Of a DNA stretch of 64,000 nt, positions 26,969 through 35,286 are shown piece by piece. The stretch is from Rhabdochlamydiaceae bacterium (GTDB lineage Bacteria > Chlamydiota > Chlamydiia > Chlamydiales > Rhabdochlamydiaceae). The stretch's first letter is position 1; every line of letters starts with the position of its first letter. The translations under genes were made by a program, and so were the position numbers. Below the pieces are notes generated by a model. It searched no databases and was not told where the DNA came from. It was given only the letters and a program-made list of their open reading frames with translations. The stretch is from positions 31,024-95,023 of the forward strand of contig JAIELY010000014.1 of NCBI GenBank assembly GCA_019752555.1, written 5' to 3'.

Positions 26969-27792
26969 GTATTTACGACCTGGTAAATTTGCAAAACTTC
27001 ACGCATCAGTTGAGGGAGTTGAGCAAATGGGAACACAGAATCTTTGTCGCTTTTTGCATGAGCGGGATCGGGATGGGATTCGATAAATAAGCAGTTGCAG
27101 CCCGATGCGATAGCAGCTTTAGCAAGCGTGGGAATAAATTCTCTCTGTCCACCTGATGAGGACCCGTGTCCTCCGGGAAGCTGTACAGAATGAGAGGCAT
27201 CAAAACAGACGGGGAATCCAAACTTTTGCATGATTGGAATTGCACGCATGTCGCTGACGAGATTATTATAGCCGAATGAAGTGCCCCGATCGGTTAAAAT
27301 GATTTTTTCATTTCCAGTGGATAACACCTTATCAACAGCGTTTTCCATGTCCCAAGGGGCCATGAATTGCCCTTTTTTGATGTTAATGACAGCGCCTGTT
27401 CGTCCTGCAGCTAAAAGCAAATCGGTCTGCCGGCATAAAAATGCGGGGATCTGCAAGATATCACACACTTCACCTGCCAAAATGGCCTCTTCAGGAGAGT
27501 GGACATCTGTGAGTACAGGGATGTTAAATTCCTCTCGGACCTGTTGCAAAATCTTGAGCCCGAGTCGAATTCCGGGGCCGCGGAAAGAGGCATTCGCAGA
27601 GCGATTGGCTTTGTCGTAGCTCGATTTGTAGATGAAATTGATGCCGGGAAGATCACGGAAGATCTCGCACAGAGATTGCGCGCACTGCAACGCATGCAGC
27701 TCGCTTTCAATTACACACGGGCCTGACATTACCGCTAACGATTCATTGCTACCGATAAAAAAATCTTTTACTTTTACTTTCTTCATAGCCAT
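26938..27792 (-). CDS. kdsA: KDO-8-phosphate synthase
   Basis: Condenses phosphoenolpyruvate with arabinose-5-phosphate to make the KDO precursor of LPS. Family motifs include SGPCVIES near the N-terminus, FIYKSSYDKANRS, VLTDVHSPEEA, LQIPAFLCRQTDLL, KKGQFMAPWDM and the DASHSVQLPGG block. The start is uncertain: ATG 27792 or 27786 are both possible and neither has a strong ribosome site; a TTG at 27822 is less likely. It heads the kdsA-lptC-lptA-lptB block. Confidence 0.93.
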   Translation of the reverse strand: MAMKKVKVKDFFIGSNESLAVMSGPCVIESELHALQCAQSLCEIFRDLPGINFIYKSSYDKANRSANASFRGPGIRLGLKILQQVREEFNIPVLTDVHSPEEAILAGEVCDILQIPAFLCRQTDLLLAAGRTGAVINIKKGQFMAPWDMENAVDKVLSTGNEKIILTDRGTSFGYNNLVSDMRAIPIMQKFGFPVCFDASHSVQLPGGHGSSSGGQREFIPTLAKAAIASGCNCLFIESHPDPAHAKSDKDSVFPFAQLPQLMREVLQIYQVVNTCTVESHTGA

Positions 27793-27903
27793 ATGATGAG
27801 CTTTTAAGGCTGTTTTATTCAATGGGAAAAATCATTGATCCTTTCGTATCAAAGCTAGAGAATGATTCGATCTGGATTGAAATGATCTCTTGAATTCTTT
27901 GCT

Positions 27904-27932
27904 TTGAAGTAATGCACCTAAAATGGTACGAT
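27904..27932 (+). promoter_or_regulatory. Possible promoter of the antitoxin-like gene
   Basis: TTGAAG (27904-27909), a 17-nt spacer and TACGAT (27927-27932) lie upstream of the XRE gene. Autoregulation through nearby repeats is possible but not visible. Confidence 0.4.
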
Positions 27933-27960
27933 TTTGGGACATAGTTTAGGACTATTTAAG

Positions 27961-27999
27961 ATGACACCCTATCGTCCCATCCTCGAGGAGGAGGAATGA
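27961..27999 (+). other. 12-codon ORF coupled to the antitoxin gene
   Basis: An ATG at 27961 opens a 12-codon frame ending in four Glu codons, whose GAGGAGGAGGA sequence is also the ribosome site of the next gene; its stop overlaps that gene's ATG (27996). It may be a leader peptide or the stump of a lost partner toxin. Confidence 0.35.
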
Positions 28000-28274
28000 C
28001 TAATAAGCATAGAGGATCTAGTTTTGATGATTTTCTCAAAGAGGATGGAATTTTTGAAGAATGCAATACAGAAGCTGTTAAAAGGGTTATTGCTTTCCAA
28101 TTAGAAAAAGAACTCAAAAAACAAAAAATGACTAAGTCTCAGTTTGCTAAGAGAATGAAAACGAGCCGCACAGCTGTAGATCGACTTTTAGACCCAAAAA
28201 AGTCCTGCAGTTTAAAATCTCTTGTTATTGCGACATCTGCTTTGGGAAAAAGCTTAGAGATACGTGTTGTCTAA
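27996..28274 (+). CDS. XRE-family helix-turn-helix protein, orphan antitoxin-like
   Basis: 92 residues. The HTH lies at about residues 45-72 (KMTKSQFAKRMKTSRTAVDRLL), preceded by a helical N-terminal region, the layout of HigA/COG5606-type antitoxins. The ribosome site is very strong. No intact toxin gene is found on either side: dapB follows convergently 6 bp later, and only a 12-codon ORF lies upstream. It may be a solitary regulator. Confidence 0.8.
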   Translation: MTNKHRGSSFDDFLKEDGIFEECNTEAVKRVIAFQLEKELKKQKMTKSQFAKRMKTSRTAVDRLLDPKKSCSLKSLVIATSALGKSLEIRVV

Positions 28275-28280
28275 TTTTGT

Positions 28281-28964
28281 TTAAAACTTTTTCTGTGAAA
28301 ATTCGTTGCCAGTATATAACCCAGGCTCCTTGTCAATGAGAAATACAGCGCCTGTTAAGGCGCCTTGAGCAAACGCGTCTCGGCTTAATGCTTCGTGTTT
28401 AATCTCGATCCTCTCGTTGCCCCATTCAAAAAAAATGCGATGTTCGCCGATGACGTTGGCTTCTCGGATCGAGTGGATTGGGATATTGCCTTTATTTTCA
28501 AAGTCAGCAGCTTTTGCAATTGCAAGAGCAGTGCCGCTCGGGCTGTCTTTTTTTGTGATGTGATGGGTTTCTATGATGTGAATTTGTGCTGCGCCTCCAA
28601 GAGATTGGGCCAGCTTTAGAGCTGTTTGTTTGCAGAAGTCAATGCCAAAGCTGAAGTTTGAGGAAAATAAGATCGGGATCGATTTTGCTGCCTTTTGGAT
28701 TTCTTCAAGCATGTGTGTGTCATGGCCTGTTGTCCCAAGAACAAGCGGCTTTTTTAATGCAACGGCCGCAGAGAGATATTCAAGGGTGGCTGAAGCATGG
28801 CTGAAGTCGATTGCGACAGCACAGGGCAAAAGGGCTTGAGAGGGGCAATCTCCTCTTGCGCAGGTTCCTGCAATTTTGAATTTGGGATCTAAAGTGCATA
28901 ATTCAATGAGCCGTTTTCCCATTTTTCCGTTAGCGCCTAAAATGGCAATAGGAATTGGAGTCAT
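28281..28964 (-). CDS. dapB: 4-hydroxy-tetrahydrodipicolinate reductase
   Basis: NAD(P)H-dependent step of the lysine/diaminopimelate pathway, needed for peptidoglycan precursors. The N-terminal GANGKMGKRL dinucleotide motif, the FSSNFSFGI region, the ETHH motif and KKDSPSGTA are intact. At 227 residues it is shorter than the E. coli enzyme (about 273). An AAGGG site precedes ATG 28964. It lies 4 nt after the 28969-29496 gene. Confidence 0.94.
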   Translation of the reverse strand: MTPIPIAILGANGKMGKRLIELCTLDPKFKIAGTCARGDCPSQALLPCAVAIDFSHASATLEYLSAAVALKKPLVLGTTGHDTHMLEEIQKAAKSIPILFSSNFSFGIDFCKQTALKLAQSLGGAAQIHIIETHHITKKDSPSGTALAIAKAADFENKGNIPIHSIREANVIGEHRIFFEWGNERIEIKHEALSRDAFAQGALTGAVFLIDKEPGLYTGNEFSQKKF

Positions 28965-28968
28965 GGCA

Positions 28969-29496
28969 TTACCCTTTTTGGTATTGAAGTTTGCGTGCGT
29001 TAATTTGTGCTAACAGAGTGTTTAGGAATTTAATTGATTCTAAAAGACTGATGATTGTGGATTTATCCCTTTCAAAAAGGGGCATAGGTTGATTGGGGAA
29101 TTTTTCTAGGTTAAGCACTTCTTTCATCAGGTTTGAGCCTTCTTGTTCGCGCTCATCCTCTCTTTTCTCTTGTTCATTTTCCTGGTCTTCCGAGCCCTCT
29201 TCTTCTTCCTTCCAATAAATGCTGGGAAAGAGGCGGTAGGAGAAGAGTCTTTTGCTTACCATGTGGTACTTCTCGGGAGCTTCAAAATTGGCCCAGCTGA
29301 CATTTCTTTTTTGCCATTCGAAGAGCTCTTCCCATTTAGAGGTGACGACGGTCGAATTCCAGAGCACTTCGGGATGGTGGGAAACTAAAGAAACTTCCCT
29401 GGTGTATGTAGGATCGAGCCACTCTTGGTCTTTTGCCCAGCGGACGTGGTCTTTGATGTTGAGATTGTCAATAGTAACAGGTTTCATTTGGGTCAC
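28969..29496 (-). CDS. Hypothetical acidic protein upstream of dapB
   Basis: 175 residues, not recognised. It has an N-terminal Trp-rich region (about residues 15-100), a run rich in Glu, Asp, Gln and Arg (about 97-122) that is probably disordered or a charged helix, and a helical C-terminus. No signal peptide or membrane segment. It is directly upstream of dapB on the same strand (4 nt apart), so the two are probably cotranscribed. Confidence 0.6.
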   Translation of the reverse strand: MTQMKPVTIDNLNIKDHVRWAKDQEWLDPTYTREVSLVSHHPEVLWNSTVVTSKWEELFEWQKRNVSWANFEAPEKYHMVSKRLFSYRLFPSIYWKEEEEGSEDQENEQEKREDEREQEGSNLMKEVLNLEKFPNQPMPLFERDKSTIISLLESIKFLNTLLAQINARKLQYQKG

Positions 29497-29770
29497 AGTA
29501 TTTTAAAGGGGGTGCAGTTCAATTATGCGAATAGATAGATTTGCGGGCAATGAAAATTAAGCTCTCTTTGACGGTCTGTCGAGGCGCGCGATGTCGTGAA
29601 ATATTTTAAAAAACAAATTTTATAACATTGTTAAATCTTCGTAAAGGTTTTGTAAAGTTTAATCTGCGTTTCGAAAGTCTTAAAAGCAAATTGACCGTGG
29701 TTTTTTGAAAAAAACTATTGGAAAATAAACGGATGTGCATATACTGTTCATGGCGTGCCAAGGATTGACG

Positions 29771-31393
29771 ATGAAAATAATGACAAATAAACGACTACAG
29801 ACCCTATTCAATAGCGCTCTCGCAGGTTTAATGCTTTTTTCTCTTCCCCACTCGCCTTTAATGGCAGAAGAAGAGGATCAGGAAGAGGGTGTTCTACCGT
29901 TTTTAACGAACCATGCAGGATATAGTATTAACTTTCACGAAGTTCCTGTCATTGAGTTTATTCGTTTTGTAAGTAAGATTTCTGAAGCGAATTTTATTTA
30001 TGATGTTAAAGATTTAGCCTTTAACATTTCTCTGTCCACTGGAAGATCTGTGCATTCTGATAAAGTTGTGGGTGCATTGATTCAACTGTTGCGCGTCCAT
30101 GGTTTAGCGGTCAATCAGCAGGGGGATTACTATGTGATCCACCGGATTGATGAAGAAGCTGTTGCGGGCGAAGGGGGGAAATCGTTTTCGCATTTAACTG
30201 CATCTCTCAATCCTCTTCTTGGAGCGCACTCTTTAAAAGATGAATACGAGTTTCTCTCTTATAAATTGCAGTATCATGATGGGGGAGAAATTGAAGAGGC
30301 GTTGAAGAAAATTGGAGCGGACTTGAAACTTCAGCCGGAAGCTCCTGTAAAATTAATTAATGCGATCCACTCTTTACAATGGGTGAAAGCGACAAACTCG
30401 CTGCTTTGTTCCGCGGATCCTGAAACGTTAGCTTCATTGCGCCAGTTGATTCAAAGCGTCGATGTGCCGTTGCGCCAGGTCTTTATCGAGGTTCTCGTGA
30501 TCGAGACGGATGCGAAAAAAGGAATGGAGTTTGGCTTGCAATGGGCGGCAGGCGGTCAGTTTCATAATAAAGTGGGCTTCGGAATGGGCAATTTTCAGGG
30601 AAGCCATGGCAATAGTGGCTCTTTTGGGCAGATGATGCAAGGGAGCGGACCTTCAAACTCTCCTTCTGGGTTAAGCCAGTTTCCTTTAGTTCCCGGGTTT
30701 GACTTAGGTGTGATCGGCGATATCATCATGCATAAGGGTAAATCGTTTTTAACGTTGGGCTCTTTGGTTTCTGCAATTCAAAATGATGGGCAGAGTACGA
30801 TCGTTCTCAATCAAAAGATTATTACTCAGGACAATAAGAATTCGACGATTTTTGTTGGAGATAACATCCCATTTACAGGTTCTGTTGTTCAAACGATTGG
30901 TCAAAGTCAGCAAACTTCTGCAAATATTGAATACCGCGATGTTGGGGTTAGCCTGAGCATTACGCCTCGTCTTGGAGAAGGGGATGTGATCACCCTTGAT
31001 ATCAATGAGGAGATCACAGAAAGCCTTGATCACGACATGGCGCTAAATAATAGTTCTGTAAACGGGATCCGAACCACTAAGACCAACATGTCGACGCATG
31101 TTCACGTTCCTGATAAACATTTCTTGGTTCTCAGCGGGATGATCCGAAATCATAAATCTCATTTTAAAACAGGGGTTCCTTGTTTAGGCGGGCTTCCAGT
31201 TGTCGGCGCTTTATTCAGTAAAACGCGCGAAGGATCTGAAAAACGCAATGTGGTGATTTTTGTGCGTCCTCATATCATCCATTCGGTTTCTGATTATGAA
31301 AAACTGACCCAGCAGCAGCAAGAATCGTTCCAGGCACAGTCCAACGCTAAGGATTTTTCCGAGGGCGTGGAGTTGGTATCTCCAAAGGAATAA
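29771..31393 (+). CDS. Secretin (GspD/PilQ-like outer-membrane channel)
   Basis: 540 residues from ATG 29771, preceded by AAGGA; the ATG-like start at 29735 lacks a site. The signal peptide is about residues 1-32. An N0/N1-like domain follows (INFHEVPVIEFIRFVSKIS), then a second periplasmic repeat (about 140-250), and the secretin core opens with RQVFIEVLVIETD and ends with the conserved VPCLGGLPVVGALF and RNVVIFVRPHII blocks. It is shorter than the typical T2SS secretin. No other secretion gene is adjacent, so which system it serves (T2SS-like or type III) is unresolved; type III SctC in chlamydiae is usually longer. Confidence 0.85.
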   Translation: MKIMTNKRLQTLFNSALAGLMLFSLPHSPLMAEEEDQEEGVLPFLTNHAGYSINFHEVPVIEFIRFVSKISEANFIYDVKDLAFNISLSTGRSVHSDKVVGALIQLLRVHGLAVNQQGDYYVIHRIDEEAVAGEGGKSFSHLTASLNPLLGAHSLKDEYEFLSYKLQYHDGGEIEEALKKIGADLKLQPEAPVKLINAIHSLQWVKATNSLLCSADPETLASLRQLIQSVDVPLRQVFIEVLVIETDAKKGMEFGLQWAAGGQFHNKVGFGMGNFQGSHGNSGSFGQMMQGSGPSNSPSGLSQFPLVPGFDLGVIGDIIMHKGKSFLTLGSLVSAIQNDGQSTIVLNQKIITQDNKNSTIFVGDNIPFTGSVVQTIGQSQQTSANIEYRDVGVSLSITPRLGEGDVITLDINEEITESLDHDMALNNSSVNGIRTTKTNMSTHVHVPDKHFLVLSGMIRNHKSHFKTGVPCLGGLPVVGALFSKTREGSEKRNVVIFVRPHIIHSVSDYEKLTQQQQESFQAQSNAKDFSEGVELVSPKE

Positions 31394-31441
31394 ATTCTGC
31401 AGTTGCGAAAACAGCGCCAATCAGGTATAGTGTTGTGCTTT

Positions 31442-31515
31442 GGATTGATAGCTCAGCTGGATAGAGCACCCGCCTTCTAAGCGGGCGGTCGCAGGTTCGA
31501 GTCCTGCTCAATCCG
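31442..31515 (+). tRNA. tRNA-Arg (TCT)
   Basis: Full cloverleaf on the plus strand: 7-bp acceptor GGATTGA/TCAATCC, anticodon loop CTTCTAA giving TCT (reads AGA), T arm with GTTCGAG. No encoded CCA. It lies 48 nt after the secretin stop. Confidence 0.95.
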
Positions 31516-31541
31516 TTCATTAATTCATACTCAAGTTCACG

Positions 31542-34199
31542 ATGAAAAAAGGAAAAAAGCAGGGTGGGAGCGCTCGCGCGTCATCCGCATCTGAACCTTC
31601 TCTTGGCGATTTTACAATTCAGCTCGTTACGTTTGACAAGCTCTCAGAAAAGCTCAAGGAATTTAAATCTCCTCCTTTTCAGAAACTCAATGACCAGCAG
31701 CGCAGATCCAAGATCAATCAGACCTTATTGCAATTGATACAAAAACAGAAGGAGCCCTGTTTTCTTTTGGCGGCTGTTTTGGATTTTATTGCGCGGGTGG
31801 ATGCTCTTAAGGTTTTAGAAGCGTATGCATTTTCCCATTTTGAGCTTTGGCTCAATCAGTTTTCTCTCTTGAGTGCAGAGGAAAATCTAAAGGTCCGCGC
31901 CAAAATTACGGGCAAAAGGGTTCCGCGTGATGAATATCAGTGCCTGTTCCCGATTGGAATGGGAAAAACATATCCTGGGAGTCATTTTGTTACAGCTCAT
32001 GGTTCTCCTGACTTAGATACGACAATTGCTTCGTTTTGGGGCTGGGTGGATGCATTTTCTGCACGTGTGTCTGAAAATCTTCATTTTTGGAACGTTCCCG
32101 GCGGCCCTCCTATGTCGCAGGTGGAAATCGGCATGTTGTTCCAGGAGATTTTTGGGCAGACGATTTTTCAGCATCTGATTAAGACGCGCACGAGTTTATT
32201 TCTCTCTAGTGTTGAAATGATGACCCAAAAGGGGCTCGTCTACAAGAAAACGGATGTCTCTTCTTTGAGTGTTGATCATGGCTCAGCTCAGAATGCGGTC
32301 GTTTTGGTCGATGATGGCGGTTTTTATTTGGGAGACTGGCGTAGTTTTGATGGAGAAGGGGTGCGTCATGTGATTATTCTCCTTAATAGTTGTTTGCGTT
32401 GGTTTGCAAGCCATTTGCATGTGAAGATGATCTCTCTTTTTGGAAGATCGAATCTCTCTGCAAAAGATTTTCCTCCATTTGTTAAATCGATGTTTTGTCT
32501 CAAGATTAGAGAATGTGAACCTGCCAAAGAATTTACAGAAACGCAGAAGCTGCATTTACAGGATTACTTGCAAAAAGTGTTAAGGATCAAATCTGGAATT
32601 GACTGCACCATTGAAGAGTTTTCTCAAGGGATGAAGAAACTGGATGTTGTAGAGTTTCATGAGTTTGTTAAACTTGTGGAGTCGATTCAAAAGTCTTCTC
32701 TTTTTGATAAGTCGGGGGCATTGCTCGATCAGCGTTCTAAAATTTTTGCCGCTCTTGAAAAGGTCATTAAAGGGCTCGATCTGGCGATTCTTAGCGTTCG
32801 AAATTTTGTCGATCGCCTGGATGTTGCATTTAACATTAAGACGCAGGTCTTTGGCCATGTGTCTCAATCTGTGAGTTATCGAGCAGATATTGAAGAGATG
32901 CGGGGCAAGATGGGCAATTTCCCTTATCTTACGGTCACATCTTCTGATAAAGAGGGGAGGCTGATGCCTTTAGGAATTGTGCATGCAAGTGATTTGCACA
33001 AGCCGATTTTAGGAACGGTTACCCTGCGGGATTTCTGCAACCGCGATGAGACGAGGATCCCCTCCTATTTTGAGGTGATTAGCGTCATCGACCACCATAA
33101 AACTTCGATGCAGACACTCTCTGCGCCTGTTTGCATGATTTCAGACTCTCAGTCGAGTAATGTGCTTTGCGCAGAGCTTGCCTTTAGTATCAATGATCGT
33201 TATAGCTTGGGAGGCATGAGCCTTAAGCAGATTGAAGCTCAAATGAAACAAGTGGAAAGCAAGCTTTCCTCTGCCGCGCAAAAACGGATTTTTCAACGTT
33301 TGCTTCAGCGGCATCTTGTTGCTGAGCATGTGCAGGACTTTTATGTCGATCCGATGAGAGAATATGTGGAATATCTCCAATTTCTCTTTGGAATATTAGA
33401 TGATACGGATCTTTTGACAAAAGTTTCTTTGCGCGATGTTGTGTGTGTCGCTTCCTTGCTCAACCGCCTTAAATCGTTGATGTTGGGAAAAGAGGTTGAA
33501 GTGGTCTCTCTAGATGATTTACCGCGTGATGAAACATTTGTTGCTAAGGCCGCTAAACGGATTTTACAAAATCCAGATATGTATTCCCTCTATCGAAAAA
33601 TTTATCTGACTAAAGAGCAGAGCGTGGTCGAGAACTTTAAAAAGTGTGCTCTTGGTTCTTCGTCTGCAGTCTTTGTTGATACAAAAGAGCAGAATGGGTG
33701 CGCGCGGGTTGGTCAAACGAAGATGTTTAGCAGCAATTATCCCGCTTTTGTCAAGTATGGGAAAAAGATTCAAGAGAAGTGGGTTGAAGATGGTCTTGCC
33801 GTCTGGAAAGCCCATGCTGAGATTGATTTGCATTTGCATATGATCAGTACTGTTGCAGGAGCAGAGGATCTATTTAAGGGTAAGGATGATGATTTTTCTC
33901 ATCAGGACGAGCTCTGGATTTGGATTCCTTTCTCCGAGCAATCTGTTGAGCATCTCAAAGCGTTTCTTAATGCTTTTAAAGAGGCAAAGCCGCTCATCAA
34001 TAATCCGATGAAGGTTGAGCTCTATGGAGCTAAAGCGAAAGAATATGAGAAAATATTTTCAGAAAGCTTTACAGCGATCCCTAAAGAGTTATTTGTAGAA
34101 AAGGGATCTCTCTCAATAGCTGTTTTAAAGTATAAGGCGGGCTCGATCAATTCGCGTAAGGCGATGATCTCTCCTTATTTGCCTCGACTTTCAGGATAA
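31542..34199 (+). CDS. Very large DHH-family phosphoesterase-like protein
   Basis: 885 residues. HGSPDLDTTIASF (about residues 153-165) resembles motif 1 of DHH enzymes (the His-x-x-x-Asp-x-Asp metal site of manganese pyrophosphatases), and VIDHHKTS (about 510-517) is the DHH motif itself. A segment with LDDTDLLTK (about 615-625) resembles the DHHA2 region. Between motifs 1 and DHH lies an insertion of more than 300 residues, far more than in PpaC (about 310 residues in total). The N-terminus is Ser/Lys-rich and disordered. Likely a metal-dependent phosphoesterase or a non-catalytic relative; substrate unknown. It starts 26 nt after the tRNA-Arg gene. Confidence 0.65.
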   Translation: MKKGKKQGGSARASSASEPSLGDFTIQLVTFDKLSEKLKEFKSPPFQKLNDQQRRSKINQTLLQLIQKQKEPCFLLAAVLDFIARVDALKVLEAYAFSHFELWLNQFSLLSAEENLKVRAKITGKRVPRDEYQCLFPIGMGKTYPGSHFVTAHGSPDLDTTIASFWGWVDAFSARVSENLHFWNVPGGPPMSQVEIGMLFQEIFGQTIFQHLIKTRTSLFLSSVEMMTQKGLVYKKTDVSSLSVDHGSAQNAVVLVDDGGFYLGDWRSFDGEGVRHVIILLNSCLRWFASHLHVKMISLFGRSNLSAKDFPPFVKSMFCLKIRECEPAKEFTETQKLHLQDYLQKVLRIKSGIDCTIEEFSQGMKKLDVVEFHEFVKLVESIQKSSLFDKSGALLDQRSKIFAALEKVIKGLDLAILSVRNFVDRLDVAFNIKTQVFGHVSQSVSYRADIEEMRGKMGNFPYLTVTSSDKEGRLMPLGIVHASDLHKPILGTVTLRDFCNRDETRIPSYFEVISVIDHHKTSMQTLSAPVCMISDSQSSNVLCAELAFSINDRYSLGGMSLKQIEAQMKQVESKLSSAAQKRIFQRLLQRHLVAEHVQDFYVDPMREYVEYLQFLFGILDDTDLLTKVSLRDVVCVASLLNRLKSLMLGKEVEVVSLDDLPRDETFVAKAAKRILQNPDMYSLYRKIYLTKEQSVVENFKKCALGSSSAVFVDTKEQNGCARVGQTKMFSSNYPAFVKYGKKIQEKWVEDGLAVWKAHAEIDLHLHMISTVAGAEDLFKGKDDDFSHQDELWIWIPFSEQSVEHLKAFLNAFKEAKPLINNPMKVELYGAKAKEYEKIFSESFTAIPKELFVEKGSLSIAVLKYKAGSINSRKAMISPYLPRLSG

Positions 34200-34208
34200 G
34201 TTAAAAAG

Positions 34209-34249
34209 CTCTTCTTTTTAATTTCTTTAGGAAATTCGAAAAGAAGAGC
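34209..34249. terminator. Hairpin between converging genes
   Basis: An 11-bp perfect stem (34209-34219 with 34239-34249) with a 19-nt loop lies between the converging 31542 gene and khpA. It can serve both directions, although the T tracts lie within the stem. Confidence 0.6.
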
Positions 34250-34254
34250 GTAGC

Positions 34255-34524
34255 TTATTCTTCTGAGTGGGATTGTTGGTGTTTGCCGCCGTCTTCCTCG
34301 ATGATCTCGAGATTAACTCGAATGCCGTTACGACTTGCCACAGACATTAGCAAGGTGCGGATCGCGTTAATGGTTTTTCCTTTTTTTCCGATAATCTTTC
34401 CGATATCAGACTTTTCAACGGCTAATTCGATGATCAGTGTGTGGGTTCCGCCAACCTCTTTGATAACGACTTTATCTGGATGGTCGACTAGGTTCTTAAC
34501 GATGTATTCTACAAACTCTTTCAT
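34255..34524 (-). CDS. khpA: KH-domain RNA-binding protein
   Basis: 89 residues from ATG 34524, which has the AAGGATCGGAAT site; the open frame extends to 34557 without one. It carries a single type II KH domain with the GxxG loop as IIGKKGKT (about residues 42-49), as in KhpA, a global small-RNA/mRNA-binding partner of KhpB. The C-terminus adds a His/Gln/Glu tail. Confidence 0.9.
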   Translation of the reverse strand: MKEFVEYIVKNLVDHPDKVVIKEVGGTHTLIIELAVEKSDIGKIIGKKGKTINAIRTLLMSVASRNGIRVNLEIIEEDGGKHQQSHSEE

Positions 34525-34629
34525 ATTCCGATCCTTATTTGAGTTGCGCAGCAACAACGAGGTGAAGAGTAAAGGGAGCTATCTCAAATTTAATCTTAGC
34601 TAAACCCGATTAATTTAGCTAGTGTTGTT

Positions 34630-34785
34630 TCCCGGCAGTTTGCAAATAAATTTTTTAATCTTTCAGCTGCCTTAAAGTCCCGGGGGTGATACGAGATCAA
34701 AGGAGGAAGTGTCTAGGAACACAGCTTGACCCTCCGAAGAGCAAAATAAAAAACTAGTTGTAGGGCTGAGCCTGCAGCAATCGAG
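34630..34785 (+). ncRNA. Structured GC-rich leader before the RiPP transport operon (candidate)
   Basis: Within the 267-bp gap before the transporter genes lies an unusually GC-rich stretch: CCCGG/CCGGG and GGCAG/CTGCC pairings near 34630-34685, a GGAGG...CCTCC stem enclosing GTGT/ACAC near 34702-34736, and a TGTAGG/CCTGCA stem near 34763-34780. No ORF fits. It may be a regulatory leader or small RNA. No known riboswitch class was recognised. Confidence 0.35.
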
Positions 34786-34824
34786 AAGTCGACAATTATT
34801 CGCAATTGCAGTACATCGGAAGTT

Positions 34825-35286
34825 ATGGATGAATTCAGTGAATATAATGCAAATGAGCCTTTAATCTTAATTAAGCCTCCTTATTGGATGGCGATGGGGG
34901 GCTTGTTTTTTTTATTTTTGTGTTTTCTTATCTATGCTGTTTTTGCTTCTGTTCCTATTAATATTGCAGGCAAAGGCTCTCTTAATCACCCTTCTCAAGT
35001 GACTGGAACCGTTTCCTATACTTCTGTTTCCCGTATTCGCGTGGGCATGCCGGTAGAAGTGAGTTTTTCGATTGCAGATCCAGGACTTTATGGACGGATC
35101 ATAGGTCGGGTTTCCTCACTGTCTCATGAACACTTAAACATAGCACTTGATAAAGATCCCGATACGGCAAGTGGATATCGCTGGACATCTCACGATGGGC
35201 CTCCGTTTGAAATCCCGTTGGGAAGCGATTGTACATTTCAAGTGACAGTTGAATATAAAAAACCCATTTCTTATTTGCTTCGATGA
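34825..35286 (+). CDS. Mini-HlyD/NHLM-type secretion accessory protein
   Basis: 153 residues with one membrane segment (about 21-44) followed by a beta-barrel-like domain: RIRVGMPVEVSF and YGRIIGRVSSLS, plus a terminal segment with a Cys (SDCTFQVTV). These match the C-terminal barrel of HlyD-family adaptors of NHLM peptide exporters. The lipoyl and coiled-coil hairpin that make typical HlyD proteins about 400 residues long are missing, so it is a shortened adaptor. Its stop overlaps the next ATG (ATGA), coupling it to the C39 ABC protein. Confidence 0.6.
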   Translation: MDEFSEYNANEPLILIKPPYWMAMGGLFFLFLCFLIYAVFASVPINIAGKGSLNHPSQVTGTVSYTSVSRIRVGMPVEVSFSIADPGLYGRIIGRVSSLSHEHLNIALDKDPDTASGYRWTSHDGPPFEIPLGSDCTFQVTVEYKKPISYLLR

